A stretch of 64,000 nucleotides of DNA from Marivita cryptomonadis (GCF_002115725.1 NZ_JFKD01000003.1:248001-312000), one strand, 5' to 3'; shown: positions 46,599 to 57,219, counted from the first letter of the stretch. Notes: generated from the letters alone by a model not told the origin. Numbers and translations: made by a program.

Positions 46599-47251
46599 CA
46601 GACATCACCGCGCGCATCGCCAAAGCCGCCAAAGACGCCGACCGCGATCCTGCCGATATCACCCTGATCGCTGTGTCCAAGGTGCAACCGAACGAACGGG
46701 TCGAATCCGTTCTCAGGGAAGGCCATCGCAGCTTTGGTGAAAACCGCGTGCAGGAGGCCGCTGGAAAATGGCCGGATTTCCGCGAAACCTATGAAGGGAT
46801 CGACCTGCATTTGATCGGCCCATTGCAAAGCAACAAGGCCCGACAGGCGTTCGAACTCTTCGATGCGATCCATACGCTCGACCGTCCAAAACTGGCCACA
46901 ACCTTCGCGCGTCTGGCGCAGGAGACGGGTCAATGCCCGCCGCTGTTCATTCAGGTAAACACCGGAGAAGAGCCGCAGAAAGCCGGGATCGCCCCTGCAG
47001 ACACCGACGCGTTCATCAAAGAATGCCGTGATCTCGACCTGCCAGTGCAAGGCCTTATGTGTATCCCACCAGTCGACGAAACACCGTCGCTCCATTTCGC
47101 CCTTCTGCGCAAACTGGCCGACCGCAACGGCCTCAGCCAATTGTCCATGGGCATGAGCGACGATTTCGAACAGGCCGTCGCGTTTGGAGCGACCCATATC
47201 CGTGTGGGGTCTGCCTTGTTTGGAGAACGGGTTCCCCCCTCAGGCGCGTAG
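46589..47251 (+). CDS. YggS/PROSC-family PLP homeostasis protein
   Basis: 220 residues, an alanine-racemase-like TIM barrel. PLP-lysine Lys31 lies in IAVSKVQP, and HLIGPLQSNKA and LSMGMSDDFEQAV are family signatures. It buffers pyridoxal phosphate. I chose ATG 46589 because GGGGAGA lies 6 bases upstream. Confidence 0.94.
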   Translation: MRLTDITARIAKAAKDADRDPADITLIAVSKVQPNERVESVLREGHRSFGENRVQEAAGKWPDFRETYEGIDLHLIGPLQSNKARQAFELFDAIHTLDRPKLATTFARLAQETGQCPPLFIQVNTGEEPQKAGIAPADTDAFIKECRDLDLPVQGLMCIPPVDETPSLHFALLRKLADRNGLSQLSMGMSDDFEQAVAFGATHIRVGSALFGERVPPSGA

Positions 47252-47300
47252 GGTTTTCCTCCAGCGGAAAATCAAGAGGCGTCAACGCATCCACGAACCC

Positions 47301-47335
47301 CAAAAACAAAAAAGCCCCGGATAACCGGGGCTCTT
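47301..47335 (-). terminator. Terminator of the F0 ATP synthase operon
   Basis: Stem AGCCCCGG/CCGGGGCT with loop TTAT, followed on the minus strand by TTTTTTGTTTTTGG. On the plus strand (after yggS) only a short T run follows, so it is mainly oriented for atpF. Confidence 0.88.
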
Positions 47336-47358
47336 TGCGTTCGTGCTTCTGGCACAGA

Positions 47359-47931
47359 TCAGTGCAGTTTCTGTCCAACTTCGGCAATCGCATCGTCGAT
47401 GCTCTTGGCTGCGTCCTTGGCTGTCATCTGCTTGGCAACCACATCGCGGGCAGCCTTGATCGCCACGGCAATGGCGCGGTCCCGCACTTCTTTGACGGCG
47501 CTGGCCTGAGCCGACGCAATCTGATCCTCGGCAGCCACCAAACGGCGGGCAATCGACTTTTCCAAATCAGCGCGCGCTTGCTCACCGGCCAAAACGGCCT
47601 CGTCCTTCGCATGTGCGATAATCCGGTCAGCCTGCTCCTGAACTTCGCGCTGACGACGCTCGTAAGATGCCAGCAAAGCCTGCGCTTCTTCACGCAAAGC
47701 CTTCGCTTCGTCCAGTTCGCTGCGGATGCCCTCAGCGCGCTTGTCCAACAAACCCATCAGCAACGATGGGACTTTGAAGTACAGCAGAACGCCGATGAAG
47801 ACGAGGAAACCAATGGTCACCACGAAATCGGTGTTCGCCAGCGAGAGGAACGGCTTGTCTCCGGCAGCAAGCGAAGGGCTTGCGACCAGTGTAGCGGCGG
47901 CAATAGTCATGATACGGTTCATGTCGCTCAC
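47359..47931 (-). CDS. atpF: F0F1 ATP synthase subunit b
   Basis: 190 residues. It has an apparent N-terminal signal-like segment (SLAAGDKPF), then the single membrane helix [20 protein letters not shown] and a long charged coiled-coil stalk. It forms the peripheral stalk with b'. The start overlaps the b' stop by 4 bases. It is last in the operon. Confidence 0.93.
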   Translation of the reverse strand: MSDMNRIMTIAAATLVASPSLAAGDKPFLSLANTDFVVTIGFLVFIGVLLYFKVPSLLMGLLDKRAEGIRSELDEAKALREEAQALLASYERRQREVQEQADRIIAHAKDEAVLAGEQARADLEKSIARRLVAAEDQIASAQASAVKEVRDRAIAVAIKAARDVVAKQMTAKDAAKSIDDAIAEVGQKLH

Positions 47932-48473
47932 CCCTTCATCTGTGCGTCTACGGCAGCAGCAACCGTGCTGTCGTCGGCCTGACCACCCAAAGCGGCCACA
48001 ATAGCGCCAGCGGTGTCTTTGGCCACGGCTTCGACACTTTCTACGGCAGTTGCCCGGATGTCCGAAATCGCTTTCTCGGATTCCGCGGCTTTGGCTGCAA
48101 TTTCAGCGTCCGCCTTGGCAATCGCCTTGTCCAGCTCAGCCTGCATTTCGGCCTTGTTCTGAGCGATGATCTTTTGCGCTTCAGTACGCGCATCAGCCAA
48201 AGCTTTATTGTAGGCGTCTTCGGCCTCAAGGGCTTTCTGCTTGAGATCTTCAGCAGCCGCGAGGTCGTTTGTGATCGTGCCTTGTCGTTCCGCAAGAACC
48301 GTCGCAATCCGCGGCAACGCGATGCGGGACAGGACAAAGTAAATCGCGATAAGCGCGATCAAAAGCCAGAAAATCTGGTTCGGCATCCAGTCGGCGCAAA
48401 GCTGCGGCATACCGATGGCGCTGCCATCCGGGCCTACACATGCGCTGGCTGTACCAGTGGTTTCGGTTGCCAT
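47928..48473 (-). CDS. F0F1 ATP synthase subunit b'
   Basis: 181 residues. Membrane helix [20 protein letters not shown] followed by an Ala/Glu/Lys-rich coiled coil. It is the divergent second b subunit typical of photosynthetic bacteria and alphaproteobacteria, which pairs with b in the stalk. It lies 85 bases downstream of atpE. Confidence 0.92.
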   Translation of the reverse strand: MATETTGTASACVGPDGSAIGMPQLCADWMPNQIFWLLIALIAIYFVLSRIALPRIATVLAERQGTITNDLAAAEDLKQKALEAEDAYNKALADARTEAQKIIAQNKAEMQAELDKAIAKADAEIAAKAAESEKAISDIRATAVESVEAVAKDTAGAIVAALGGQADDSTVAAAVDAQMKG

Positions 48474-48558
48474 GTCGTCCTCCGTCGGAACTTGTCGTTA
48501 CATCGGGCGGGCCGCGTGATTACGGCACCGCCCGCGCGTAAGGATAAAAGTCCGAAGC

Positions 48559-48783
48559 TTAGACGGCGAACATCAGCAGCAGCGACACGAGGAACGCGAA
48601 GATCCCCAGCGCTTCTGCGAACGCGATACCGATGAAGAGCGTTGCTGTCTGCGATGCAGCAGCGGACGGGTTACGCAGGGCACCTGCGAGGTAGTTGCCG
48701 GCCACGTTGCCCACCCCGATTGCGGCTGCGCCGGAACCGATTGCTGCCAGGCCTGCGCCGATGTGTGCGAGATCGCCTTCCAT
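48559..48783 (-). CDS. atpE: F0F1 ATP synthase subunit c
   Basis: 74 residues, two-helix proteolipid (ring subunit). Polar loop RNPSAAA and the proton-carrying carboxylate Glu57 in FAEALG. GGAG-type ribosome-binding site upstream. Confidence 0.97.
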   Translation of the reverse strand: MEGDLAHIGAGLAAIGSGAAAIGVGNVAGNYLAGALRNPSAAASQTATLFIGIAFAEALGIFAFLVSLLLMFAV

Positions 48784-48849
48784 GTGAATTCTCCTTACGA
48801 TTGGAAGTTAGCGTTGGTGCGTAGGGTGCGTGATGTCACGCACCTTTTG

Positions 48850-49599
48850 TTAGTGAGACGGGTGCAGCGCGTCCTTGAGGTACACGCAGGTCAGGATCGT
48901 GAAAACGTAGGCCTGAATGAAAGACACCAGAACTTCGAGAGCGTAGATGCCAATGATCCCAAAAATCGCAAGCGGTGCGACTGCTGTGATGGCCGCGAAA
49001 CCCGCGAACACTTTGAGAACCGCGTGGCCTGCCATGATGTTACCGGCAAGACGGATCGAATGGCTGACCGGGCGCACGAAGTACGAGATAATCTCGATAA
49101 TCGCGAGAACAGGACGCAGCGCCAGCGGTGCAGACGACACCCAGAAGAGACCAAGGAAACCCGCGCCATTCTTGACGAAGCCCAGGATGGTCACAGCAAA
49201 GAACACGCCGAAGCCCAGAATTGCCGTCACTGCGATGTGCGAGGTCGGCGAAAAAGACATTGGGATCAGCGCAAGGAAGTTCGAGAACACGATGAACATG
49301 AACAGCGTGAAGATATACGGGAAGTACTTGACCGCATCTTTGCCGGTCACGTCCTCGACCATCTTGTAAATGAAACCGTAGGCCAGCTCGGCCACCGATT
49401 GCGTGCGCGTCGGGATTGTCGCGCGCTTCGAGGTGCCCAGCACCATAAGCGCAACAACACATGCCACTGCCAGCAGCAGCCACAACGCTACGTTGGTAAA
49501 GGTGAACATGCCCACCGCGCCGTCACCAAACAGCGGTTTGACGATGAACTGGTCCATCGGGTGGAATACAAGTCCGCCGCCCTCAGCTTCCGTCGCCAT
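48850..49599 (-). CDS. atpB: F0F1 ATP synthase subunit a
   Basis: 249 residues, five to six helices. The essential stator arginine is in [14 protein letters not shown], and the C-terminal helix [18 protein letters not shown] is characteristic. It forms the proton half-channels against the c ring. The start lies inside the atpI 3' end (17-base overlap). Confidence 0.96.
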   Translation of the reverse strand: MATEAEGGGLVFHPMDQFIVKPLFGDGAVGMFTFTNVALWLLLAVACVVALMVLGTSKRATIPTRTQSVAELAYGFIYKMVEDVTGKDAVKYFPYIFTLFMFIVFSNFLALIPMSFSPTSHIAVTAILGFGVFFAVTILGFVKNGAGFLGLFWVSSAPLALRPVLAIIEIISYFVRPVSHSIRLAGNIMAGHAVLKVFAGFAAITAVAPLAIFGIIGIYALEVLVSFIQAYVFTILTCVYLKDALHPSH

Positions 49600-49939
49600 G
49601 TCGTTCCCTCTCGTTCTCTCCGGCCTGACTGGCCAGTTGCTTGGTCTGGAATTCCTTGGCGGTGCGCATCATCACGTTCACCCCGGCCGCAAAACCCAGC
49701 AATGTAAACAGCACCATCAAGAAGGGCTGCGTTCCGAAAACCGCATCAAGCCCGTATCCGATGCCAAATCCGATCCCAAGACCGGACACCATCTCGATCA
49801 CCATGCGCCATCCTTGCTGCGCCTGGCTGTAATGTTCCTCTTGATGTGGCTTGTCCTCTTTGGCCCCTTTGGCCGCCGCAATCCGCGCTTCCAGCTCTTT
49901 CAGCTTCTGCTTTGGATCACTCTCAGACACGCGCTCCAC
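49583..49939 (-). CDS. atpI: ATP synthase protein I (AtpI/AtpZ type)
   Basis: 118 residues. A charged N-terminal helix ([18 protein letters not shown]) is followed by two membrane helices ([20 protein letters not shown] and [20 protein letters not shown]). It is thought to aid c-ring assembly or Mg transport. First gene of the operon; the upstream 49940-50160 holds its promoter and the divergent regulator's leader. Confidence 0.88.
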   Translation of the reverse strand: MERVSESDPKQKLKELEARIAAAKGAKEDKPHQEEHYSQAQQGWRMVIEMVSGLGIGFGIGYGLDAVFGTQPFLMVLFTLLGFAAGVNVMMRTAKEFQTKQLASQAGENERERHGDGS

Positions 49940-50160
49940 CTCGGTTGGAACTTTGCCCTGTGCTACGGTGCAGCATGGCCTGAGTCAAGGCGCTGGTTGG
50001 CACACCCTGAACGTGATCAACGCATTGTTTTTAAAATGATTTTTATACACGCGCTATGAGCCATGCAAACGGTTACAGGGGCAAACCCCCCCGTTTCGCC
50101 CCAATCCGCATATTCAACTTTCCGGTTGAGTTTTCCCGGAACAGTCGTCTACTGCGCTCC

Positions 50161-50496
50161 ATGGCCCCAACTCTCGACACTGTCTTCGCCGCTCTGGCCG
50201 ATCCGACCCGCCGTCAGATTCTGACGATGCTGCTCGAGGATGACATGGCCGTAACTGATGTGGCCGACCCGTTCGAGATGTCACTCGCCGCGATTTCCAA
50301 ACACCTTATGGTACTGGCCGAGGCCGGTCTCATCAGCCAAGAAAAGCGCGGGCGCGTGAAATGGTGCAAACTGGAACCGGACGCGCTCAAGGATGCCAGC
50401 GTTTGGATGCAGGCCTTTGGTCAGTTCGAGGCCATCAACCTTGATGCATTTGAAGCGTTTCTAGAAAAAGAAAAACTCAGTGCCCCGCAAGAGTAA
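50161..50496 (+). CDS. ArsR-family winged-helix transcriptional regulator
   Basis: 111 residues. FAALADPTRRQILTML is the signature ArsR helix, and FEMSLAAISKHLMVLAEAGL is the recognition region. No cysteine pair typical of metal sensors is visible. No clear ribosome-binding site precedes ATG 50161, so a leaderless transcript or an upstream start (in-frame ATG 50056) is possible. I prefer 50161 because homology begins there. Confidence 0.82.
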   Translation: MAPTLDTVFAALADPTRRQILTMLLEDDMAVTDVADPFEMSLAAISKHLMVLAEAGLISQEKRGRVKWCKLEPDALKDASVWMQAFGQFEAINLDAFEAFLEKEKLSAPQE

Positions 50497-50568
50497 CGCC
50501 AGGCTTTCGGGACTGGGACGACTGCACTAGACTGGTCTTCAAACCGAACATCGCATCACAGGCGGCGC

Positions 50569-51516
50569 ATGTCGAAACCTTGGTCCACAACAAAATATCT
50601 TGGCTGGGCGCTTGCTGTCTGTCTGAGCCTCGGCCCGACGCCAAGCGCCCGGGCCTGTGCGTTTCACGGCTACACACCCAACCCCACCCTGGTCGACCTT
50701 CTGCTGGCCACAGAACAAGCTGTGGTCGCCCGCCCAACGTCGCGTGGAACGTACCAGATTGTCGACGCCCTGCTCGGACCCGATCTGGGTGAAATCCCCT
50801 TCCCAGTCAGCATGCATTACCGCACTCAATTGGAAGGCGACAAATCCGCAACGGCCCTCCTCGTCCGCGACGGCGCCTATGGCCCGTGGATGGAGGTAAC
50901 CCTGCTTGATCCAGGGTTCCGCAACATCATCAGAACCGTGGTGCAGAACCAATCCGCTTGGCAATTGGGCCAAGACGCCGGGCGCATCAAATTGTTCGCA
51001 GCGCTTGTCAACGACTCCAACCCGTCCATTCAGCGGCTCGCCCTGCAGGAACTCGACCGCCTGCCCTACGCAACACTCAAGAACGTGCCCGTGCCCCCGA
51101 TCCGCGGCCTGCTTGAAAACATCGAAGCCGGAGAGCTGGACCAACGCCCGATCCGCATCCTTCTTGCATGCCTGTCGAAGGATCGCAGCTTCGGGCCTGT
51201 GCTGGCCAAGGCGCTGCACCAAGCCGTATTGCAAGACAAAGCCTATCTCGGCGCATATGTCACCGCGCTGGTCGAACTGCAGGGCAAACCAGCGGTAGAA
51301 GCCATTGTTGCCCATTACCTTGCATCCGGCACAACGTCCGAGGGCATTCAAGAGAAACTGCTCGACGCTCTTGCCCTGCAATACAAAACTGCACGCGGTG
51401 CCACGCGCCGCTCAATCGCCCGCGAAATGGCCGACCTCGTTCGTGAAAAGCCTGAAATGGCCGACCTTTTGATCGCCCAATTCGGCCCACAAGCCAGCGG
51501 TCGGTTGTTGCGATAA
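50569..51516 (+). CDS. Secreted protein of unknown function with HEAT-like repeats
   Basis: 315 residues. An N-terminal signal peptide (YLGWALAVCLSLGPTPSARA) is followed by ACAFHGYTPNPTLVDLLLAT with a Cys just after cleavage, a beta-like middle (residues about 45-125) and a helical C-terminal half with repeating motifs (NPSIQRLALQELDRLPYATL) that look like HEAT/armadillo repeats. I recognise no named family. It is probably periplasmic. Convergent with the M3 peptidase, stops 2 bases apart. Confidence 0.75.
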   Translation: MSKPWSTTKYLGWALAVCLSLGPTPSARACAFHGYTPNPTLVDLLLATEQAVVARPTSRGTYQIVDALLGPDLGEIPFPVSMHYRTQLEGDKSATALLVRDGAYGPWMEVTLLDPGFRNIIRTVVQNQSAWQLGQDAGRIKLFAALVNDSNPSIQRLALQELDRLPYATLKNVPVPPIRGLLENIEAGELDQRPIRILLACLSKDRSFGPVLAKALHQAVLQDKAYLGAYVTALVELQGKPAVEAIVAHYLASGTTSEGIQEKLLDALALQYKTARGATRRSIAREMADLVREKPEMADLLIAQFGPQASGRLLR

Positions 51517-51518
51517 GC

Positions 51519-53531
51519 CTAGGCCGCCAGCCCACGTCCCTTGAGCAACGCCTCGACCCCCGGCATCCGCCCACGGAACTTGGTGTACAGCACATCCGCC
51601 TCCTCGGACCCACCGGCTGACAGGATAAACTCCTCAAGCTTTCCCGCCATTGCCGGATCAAATGCCCCACCCGCTTCCTCGAACGCCTCGAATGCATCCG
51701 CATCCATCACCTCGGACCACATGTAGCTGTAGTACCCCGACGAATACCCGTCGCCGGTGAACACATGCGCAAAATGCGGCGTCGCATGGCGCATCACAAT
51801 CGCCTCCGGCATCCCCAATCCGGCCAGCACCTTGGCCTGCTCGGCCATCGGATCAGCGGGTGGCGCGCCCTCGTGGAACGCCAGATCCACCAGCGCCGAA
51901 GCGACATATTCCACCGTCTGGAACCCCATGTCATAGGTCGCCGCCGCCAGCACCTTGTCCAGCATCTCCTGCGGCATCGCCTCACCTGTCTCGGCGTGTA
52001 CTGCGAATTCCTGCAACACCTCCGGCACTTCCAGCCAATGCTCATAAAGCTGGCTTGGCAATTCCACAAAGTCCCGCGCCACCGACGTGCCCGAGATCAT
52101 GTCATAGGTCACATCCGACAACATCTGGTGCAGCGCATGGCCGAACTCGTGAAACAACGTCCGCGCATCGTCATAGGACAAGAGTGCCGGATCACCCTTG
52201 GCGAAATTGCAGATATTCACCACGATCGGCGCCTGCACATCAGGAAACTTGCGCTGCGACCGCATCGCCGAACACCAGGCACCTGACCGCTTCGACGCCC
52301 GCGCAAAATAATCCCCGATGAATACCGCTATATGCCGCCCGTCCCGCGTCACTTCCCACGCCCGTGCGTCGGTGTGATAAAGAGCAACATCCAAAGGCCG
52401 AAACTCCAGCCCGAACAACCTGTTGGCACAGGCAAAGGACGCCTCAATCATCTTTTCCAACTGGAAATACGGCTTCAGTTCCGCCTCGTTCAGCGCAAAC
52501 TCCTCGCGCCGTCGTGCCTCTGAGTAATAGCGCCAATCCCACGCCTGCAACGGTCCGTTCACACCATCAGCCACCATCCTGTCTTCCAGCAGCGCGGCAT
52601 CCGACAAGGCCCGCGCCTTCGCAGGTTCCCATACATCCATTAACAAACTGCGAACGGCCTCGGGCGTCTTCGCCATCTCGGTCTCAAGCTTATAGGACGC
52701 GAAATCGTGATAGCCCAAAAGCGATGCACGCTCCTGACGCAACTGCAAAATCTCTGCTGCCACACCGCGATTGTCCGTCTTGCCTCCATTTTCACCGCGC
52801 GCGACCCACGCGCGCCACGCCTCCTCGCGCAACGACCGGTTGGGGCAGAACTGCAAAAAAGGCACGATTACCGACCGCGACAACGTCAGCACAGGGCCAT
52901 CCGCCCCACGCTCCTTGCCCGCCGCGCGCACTGCGCTCACCACAAATGCAGGCAAACCCTCCAACTCGTCTTCGGACAAGGTCCGCTGCCAGTCCCGCTC
53001 ATCCGCCAGCAGGTTCTGCCCGAACTGCGTGCCCAAAGTGGCCAGCCGCCCCTTGATCGCCTTCATCCGCGCGGCCTCATCCCCGGTCAACGCAGCCCCC
53101 GCCCGCACAAATCCGCGATGGGTCAGCATCAGCACCCGCGCCTCTTCCGGCGTCAAATCCAGCGCATCCCGCGCCAGCCACACCTGTTCGATCCGCGCAA
53201 ACAGCGCTTGATTGCCATAGATCGCAGCCGAATGCGCCGCGAGCTTGGGCGAAAACTCCCGCATGATCTCTTCACGCATGTCGGTGCTGTCGGCCCCGGC
53301 AAGGTTGTAGAACACGCCCAGAACCCGGTCCAAGGCAGAACCCGTCTGCATCAAGCCTTCGACGCTGTTCTCGAATGTCGGCGGCTCTGCGTTGGTCGCC
53401 ACTGCCTCGACCTCCGCCAACCCTTCCGCCATCGCGGCCTCGATTGCAGGCGCGAAATGCGCGTCCTCAATCAGGTCAAAGGGTGGCAGGCCGAACTCGG
53501 TGTCCCAGGTTTCAAGCAACGGGTTTGTCAT
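51519..53531 (-). CDS. M3-family metallopeptidase (oligopeptidase A/Dcp type)
   Basis: 670 residues. The zinc site HEFGH is at 461-465 (LFHEFGHALHQML), with the third ligand in the downstream helix. N-terminal NPLLETWDTEFGLPPFDLIE and C-terminal KFRGRMPGVEALLKGRGL are typical of the family. No signal peptide, so it is a cytosolic peptide-degrading enzyme. AGGAG precedes ATG 53531. Confidence 0.93.
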   Translation of the reverse strand: MTNPLLETWDTEFGLPPFDLIEDAHFAPAIEAAMAEGLAEVEAVATNAEPPTFENSVEGLMQTGSALDRVLGVFYNLAGADSTDMREEIMREFSPKLAAHSAAIYGNQALFARIEQVWLARDALDLTPEEARVLMLTHRGFVRAGAALTGDEAARMKAIKGRLATLGTQFGQNLLADERDWQRTLSEDELEGLPAFVVSAVRAAGKERGADGPVLTLSRSVIVPFLQFCPNRSLREEAWRAWVARGENGGKTDNRGVAAEILQLRQERASLLGYHDFASYKLETEMAKTPEAVRSLLMDVWEPAKARALSDAALLEDRMVADGVNGPLQAWDWRYYSEARRREEFALNEAELKPYFQLEKMIEASFACANRLFGLEFRPLDVALYHTDARAWEVTRDGRHIAVFIGDYFARASKRSGAWCSAMRSQRKFPDVQAPIVVNICNFAKGDPALLSYDDARTLFHEFGHALHQMLSDVTYDMISGTSVARDFVELPSQLYEHWLEVPEVLQEFAVHAETGEAMPQEMLDKVLAAATYDMGFQTVEYVASALVDLAFHEGAPPADPMAEQAKVLAGLGMPEAIVMRHATPHFAHVFTGDGYSSGYYSYMWSEVMDADAFEAFEEAGGAFDPAMAGKLEEFILSAGGSEEADVLYTKFRGRMPGVEALLKGRGLAA

Positions 53532-53610
53532 CGAACGCTCCTATGGTTTGACCAAAATCTAGGGCGCGGCGCACCGAACAACAATGGCCCAACAACACCG
53601 AAAGCAGTGT

Positions 53611-54681
53611 TCAGCGTGCCGCAGCTGCCTTTGCACCTTGGCCACAAACCGGGCAATCCCCGCGCGGCTTGAGCCCGATTTTCCGCGTCTCACCCCAAAG
53701 CGCATCGTAAATCAGCATCTCACCCTTAAGCGCCTGCCCCGCCCCGGTGATCAGCTTGATCGCCTCAACCGCCATCATCGACCCGATCACACCGGGCAAC
53801 GGTCCGATAACACCAGCCTCAGCACAGGACGGCGCCAAACCATCTGCCGGAGCTTCGGGGAAAATACACTGGTAACAGGGCGTACCCGACGCCGGGTCAA
53901 AGACCGAAATCTGCCCTTCCCATTGCGACAGGGCGCCTGAAATCAATGGTTTACCCATGGCGGCAGCAGCGCGGTTTGCCAGATAGCGCGTCTCGAAATT
54001 GTCCGTCCCATCCAGCACCAGATCATAGTCCGACACCAGCTTTTCCGCCATATCCTCGGTCAGCCGTCGATGATACGGGCGCACCTCAACATATGGATTC
54101 TGCGCCACCATTGCCGCTTGGGCGGAAAACACCTTGGGCATGCCGATATCCGCATCGCGATGAATCACCTGCCGTTGCAAATTGGCGTTCTCGACCACAT
54201 CATCGTCGATCACTCCGATGGTGCCCACGCCCGCCGCAGAAAGATATTGCAACGCAGGCGCGCCCAAACCACCCGCCCCGATCACCAACACCTTGGCGTC
54301 CCGCAGCGCCTTCTGCCCCGGCCCGCCGATCTCGCGCAGCACGATATGTCGCGCATAGCGCTCCAGTTCCGAGGCCGAGAAACTGGCAGACCGCTGCATC
54401 GGCGGGGCTTCGCCTTGTTCCTTGACCAGCGCGCGGTCTTTCAACTTTTTGACGACCTTGCCGTAAAGCACGGCAATCGCCGCAAAAACGCCAAGCAAGA
54501 TCCAAAGCGCCGCACTCTCTCCGGTCGCCATGCGCAGCGGATGCCCCATCGGCAACGCGATCTGAATGAACAGAACGCCCACATAGAGCAGCCCGATCAT
54601 GTAAAGCCGTGCTGTCTTTGGCATCTTCATCAGCGCGCCAAGCCCCCAAAGCGCGGCGGCCATTGAGAAAACGACAATCAT
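53611..54681 (-). CDS. moeB: Membrane-anchored MoeB/ThiF-family adenylyltransferase
   Basis: 356 residues, about 100 longer than E. coli MoeB because of an N-terminal extension with three hydrophobic helices ([52 protein letters not shown]). The catalytic part has the nucleotide motif [29 protein letters not shown], Cys zinc ligands near CYQCIFP and CPVCGQ, and the conserved Arg finger. It activates the C-terminus of a ubiquitin-like sulfur carrier (MoaD or ThiS). The start overlaps dut (ATGA). Confidence 0.9.
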   Translation of the reverse strand: MIVVFSMAAALWGLGALMKMPKTARLYMIGLLYVGVLFIQIALPMGHPLRMATGESAALWILLGVFAAIAVLYGKVVKKLKDRALVKEQGEAPPMQRSASFSASELERYARHIVLREIGGPGQKALRDAKVLVIGAGGLGAPALQYLSAAGVGTIGVIDDDVVENANLQRQVIHRDADIGMPKVFSAQAAMVAQNPYVEVRPYHRRLTEDMAEKLVSDYDLVLDGTDNFETRYLANRAAAAMGKPLISGALSQWEGQISVFDPASGTPCYQCIFPEAPADGLAPSCAEAGVIGPLPGVIGSMMAVEAIKLITGAGQALKGEMLIYDALWGETRKIGLKPRGDCPVCGQGAKAAAAR

Positions 54682-55136
54682 TCCGAAACCCCGGTCGATC
54701 CAAAGCCACCTGCGCCCCGCGTCGTGTCATCCAACGCCTGCACCTCGACCAAATCAGCACGCATAACAGGCGCCACGACCATCTGCGCAATCCGGTCGCC
54801 GTGCGAAATCTCAAAGCGCTGATCTCCAGCATTCATCACGATCACTCCCAAAGACCCGCGATAATCACTGTCAATCGTCCCCGGCGCATTGGGAAGCGTG
54901 ATCCCGTGCTTCAAGGCAAGCCCCGAACGCGGCCGGATTTGCACCTCAAACCCGTCAGGAATCGCCATGCGCAAACCTGTCGGCACCAGCGCCCGCGCAC
55001 CCGGTTCCAAAACCACCGCCCCACGATCCGGGAAATTCGCCCGCAGATCCGCTCCTGCCGCTCCAGCACTGGCATAGACCGGCAGTCCCAATGACCTGTC
55101 CGCTCCGTCGTCCCAAGTCAGACTGATCGTGACCAC
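54678..55136 (-). CDS. dut: Deoxyuridine 5'-triphosphate nucleotidohydrolase
   Basis: 152 residues, trimeric dUTPase. Motif 1 [10 protein letters not shown], motif 2 [11 protein letters not shown], motif 3 GTIDSDYRG, motif 4 GDRIAQMVV and motif 5 [10 protein letters not shown] are all present. I assign a GTG start at 55136 because the conserved 26-bp leader supplies AGAAGG 7 bases upstream and the length then matches the family. It sits between coaBC and moeB in one operon. Confidence 0.95.
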   Translation of the reverse strand: MVTISLTWDDGADRSLGLPVYASAGAAGADLRANFPDRGAVVLEPGARALVPTGLRMAIPDGFEVQIRPRSGLALKHGITLPNAPGTIDSDYRGSLGVIVMNAGDQRFEISHGDRIAQMVVAPVMRADLVEVQALDDTTRGAGGFGSTGVSE

Positions 55137-55143
55137 GCTTTGA

Positions 55144-55169
55144 CCTTCTTCTTTTTCCAAATATGCAAA
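55144..55169 (-). repeat. Dispersed 26-bp leader motif, copy 2
   Basis: Identical to 29252-29277 and placed the same way: minus strand, its AGAAGG end 7 bases before the dut GTG. Confidence 0.8.
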
Positions 55170-55186
55170 ATGGCCCAACGGCGCCA

Positions 55187-56380
55187 TCAGACCAGCGCGT
55201 CGGCAATCCGTGCTGCCAATTGATGCGCCACCGCATCCTTGCCCATGCGCGGCCAAGCCTCGGCCCCGGCGTCCGAGATCAACGTCACCGCATTCTCGGT
55301 ACCGCCCATGATCCCCGTCGCGGGTGACACATCATTGGCGACGATCCAGTCACAACCCTTGCGCACCCGCTTGGCGGTGGCGTTTTCAATCACATCGTTG
55401 GTCTCGGCAGCAAAGCCCACCACCAACCCCGGACGATCTTCTGTCAGTTTTGACACCTCTGCCAGAATGTCGGGGTTCTCCTCGAATTCCAGCACCGGCA
55501 GCGCGCCTGCCACCTTCTTGATCTTGCTGTCCGAAGCCCCAACCACACGCCAATCTGCCACTGCAGCCGCAAACACCGCCGCATCCGCAGGCAAAGCCGC
55601 CAGCACCGCAGCCCGCATTTCGCGGGCTGTTTCCACGGGCACCACCTCGACGCCGTCAGGCGGCGACACATCCGCAGGACCGGTGACAAACACCACCTCG
55701 GCCCCCAACATGCGCAGCGCCACCGCAATTGCAGCGCCCTGCGCGCCCGAGGACCTGTTCGCGATATAACGCACCGGGTCAATCGGCTCATGGGTCGGCC
55801 CGGATGTCACAACAATCCGTTTTCCCCGCAACGGCCCGTCCGCCAGCGCGCCTAAAAGCGCGTCGACAATTTCCAGCGGCTCCGCCATCCGGCCCGGACC
55901 AAACTCGCCACAGGCCATATCACCGTCATTCGGCCCGACCACGGACACCCCATCAGCACGCAGCACTGCCAGATTGCGCTGGGTCGCCGGATGTTCCCAC
56001 ATCCGCACATTCATCGCAGGCGCGATCATCACCGGCGTGTCCGTCGCAAGAAGCAGCGTCGTCGCCAGATCCCCCGCCATCCCCTGCGCCATCTTGGCCA
56101 TCAAGTCCGCCGTCGCCGGGGCCACCAGCACCATATCCGCCACGCGGGACAGCTGGATATGGCCCATCTCGGCCTCGTCCGTCAGATCGAACAGATCGGT
56201 ATACACCTTTTCCCCCGCCAGCGCCGACACCGACAAAGGCGTGACAAACTCTGCTGCCGCGCGCGTCATGACTGGCGTCACCTTCGCGCCGCGTTCGCGC
56301 AGGCGACGGATCAGATCGAGGCACTTATACGCCGCGATCCCGCCGCCAATGATCAGAAGGATACGTTTGCCGCTCAACAT
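55187..56380 (-). CDS. coaBC: Bifunctional phosphopantothenoylcysteine decarboxylase/synthetase
   Basis: 397 residues. The N-terminal FMN decarboxylase (Coa[37 protein letters not shown] with the substrate Asn) is followed by the CoaB synthetase ([32 protein letters not shown]). It makes 4'-phosphopantetheine for CoA. I chose ATG 56380; ATG 56398 is possible. Upstream of dut, as in many bacteria. Confidence 0.95.
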   Translation of the reverse strand: MLSGKRILLIIGGGIAAYKCLDLIRRLRERGAKVTPVMTRAAAEFVTPLSVSALAGEKVYTDLFDLTDEAEMGHIQLSRVADMVLVAPATADLMAKMAQGMAGDLATTLLLATDTPVMIAPAMNVRMWEHPATQRNLAVLRADGVSVVGPNDGDMACGEFGPGRMAEPLEIVDALLGALADGPLRGKRIVVTSGPTHEPIDPVRYIANRSSGAQGAAIAVALRMLGAEVVFVTGPADVSPPDGVEVVPVETAREMRAAVLAALPADAAVFAAAVADWRVVGASDSKIKKVAGALPVLEFEENPDILAEVSKLTEDRPGLVVGFAAETNDVIENATAKRVRKGCDWIVANDVSPATGIMGGTENAVTLISDAGAEAWPRMGKDAVAHQLAARIADALV

Positions 56381-56439
56381 AAGGCACAGTCCTGACAAGG
56401 TTATGTGCCTTTGTTACGGGGCCGCCGGGCAAAACTCAA

Positions 56440-57219
56440 TCAGCGGAACGCGGCGCAGGGGTCTCCACGATCCGCAGGTGGTGCGCTCTCGACCAGATCA
56501 AATAACCCGGACGGCGCGCCATCATCTTCACCCTGACCCAAGGACGTCACACGCAACGCAGGCGCCGCCGCCATCAGGTAGACCGGCGCACCCCAGTCCA
56601 TCCGCGCATGACCATTCCCGGTGATCACCACCACTGGCCCGCCATGCGCCTCGAACGCCTGTACCGCAGAATAGGCCAGTTCCGCATCCCGCAAGCGCTG
56701 AATGTCCACCATCACCGGCAGCATCTCTTCCGGCATCGCATCGCAATGCGCCGCCAGTTGCAACGCCTCGCGTTCTGACTGCTGGTCCGCCGGCAAAGGC
56801 GTGGTCAGCCCATAGACCTCTGCATCACCGCGAAAACCGGTGTGCAACCCCTCGGCCATCGCCGCGCGCGCCACCTCACGGGGCACGGCCGCCCCGAAAT
56901 AAGCAGCCTCGGGCGCTGCCGCAAAGATCGGATAATACATCGAAAAATCTGGCCAGCCGCTGGCATTCCAGCCCAAGGCGGCCTCCAGCGCCGCTTCGTC
57001 GGCCACCAGATCGGCTGTGACCACATCCGCCTGCGCCTGCGTCAACATCTCGAACACCAACGCAGTCGGTTGCAATTCAACCACAAGCTCTGCTTGCCGC
57101 AGATGATGCGCCGGGTTGTCATGCAACTCTCCAAGGAACACCACATCGGCCCCATCAAAAACGCCCCCAGCAGCCAGAGCCGTGGGGGCGAAAATCAGGA
57201 AACCAAGTGCATACCTCAT
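56440..57219 (-). CDS. ChaN-family (heme/iron-associated) protein
   Basis: 259 residues. Short signal peptide (MRYALGFLIFAPTALA), then the ChaN core VVFLGELHDNPAHHLRQAEL, VFEMLTQAQ and VVITGNGHARMDWG with the histidines typical of the family. ChaN of Campylobacter binds heme dimers. The start overlaps the rpoH stop (ATGA), so it is co-expressed with the heat-shock/oxidative sigma factor. Confidence 0.86.
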   Translation of the reverse strand: MRYALGFLIFAPTALAAGGVFDGADVVFLGELHDNPAHHLRQAELVVELQPTALVFEMLTQAQADVVTADLVADEAALEAALGWNASGWPDFSMYYPIFAAAPEAAYFGAAVPREVARAAMAEGLHTGFRGDAEVYGLTTPLPADQQSEREALQLAAHCDAMPEEMLPVMVDIQRLRDAELAYSAVQAFEAHGGPVVVITGNGHARMDWGAPVYLMAAAPALRVTSLGQGEDDGAPSGLFDLVESAPPADRGDPCAAFR

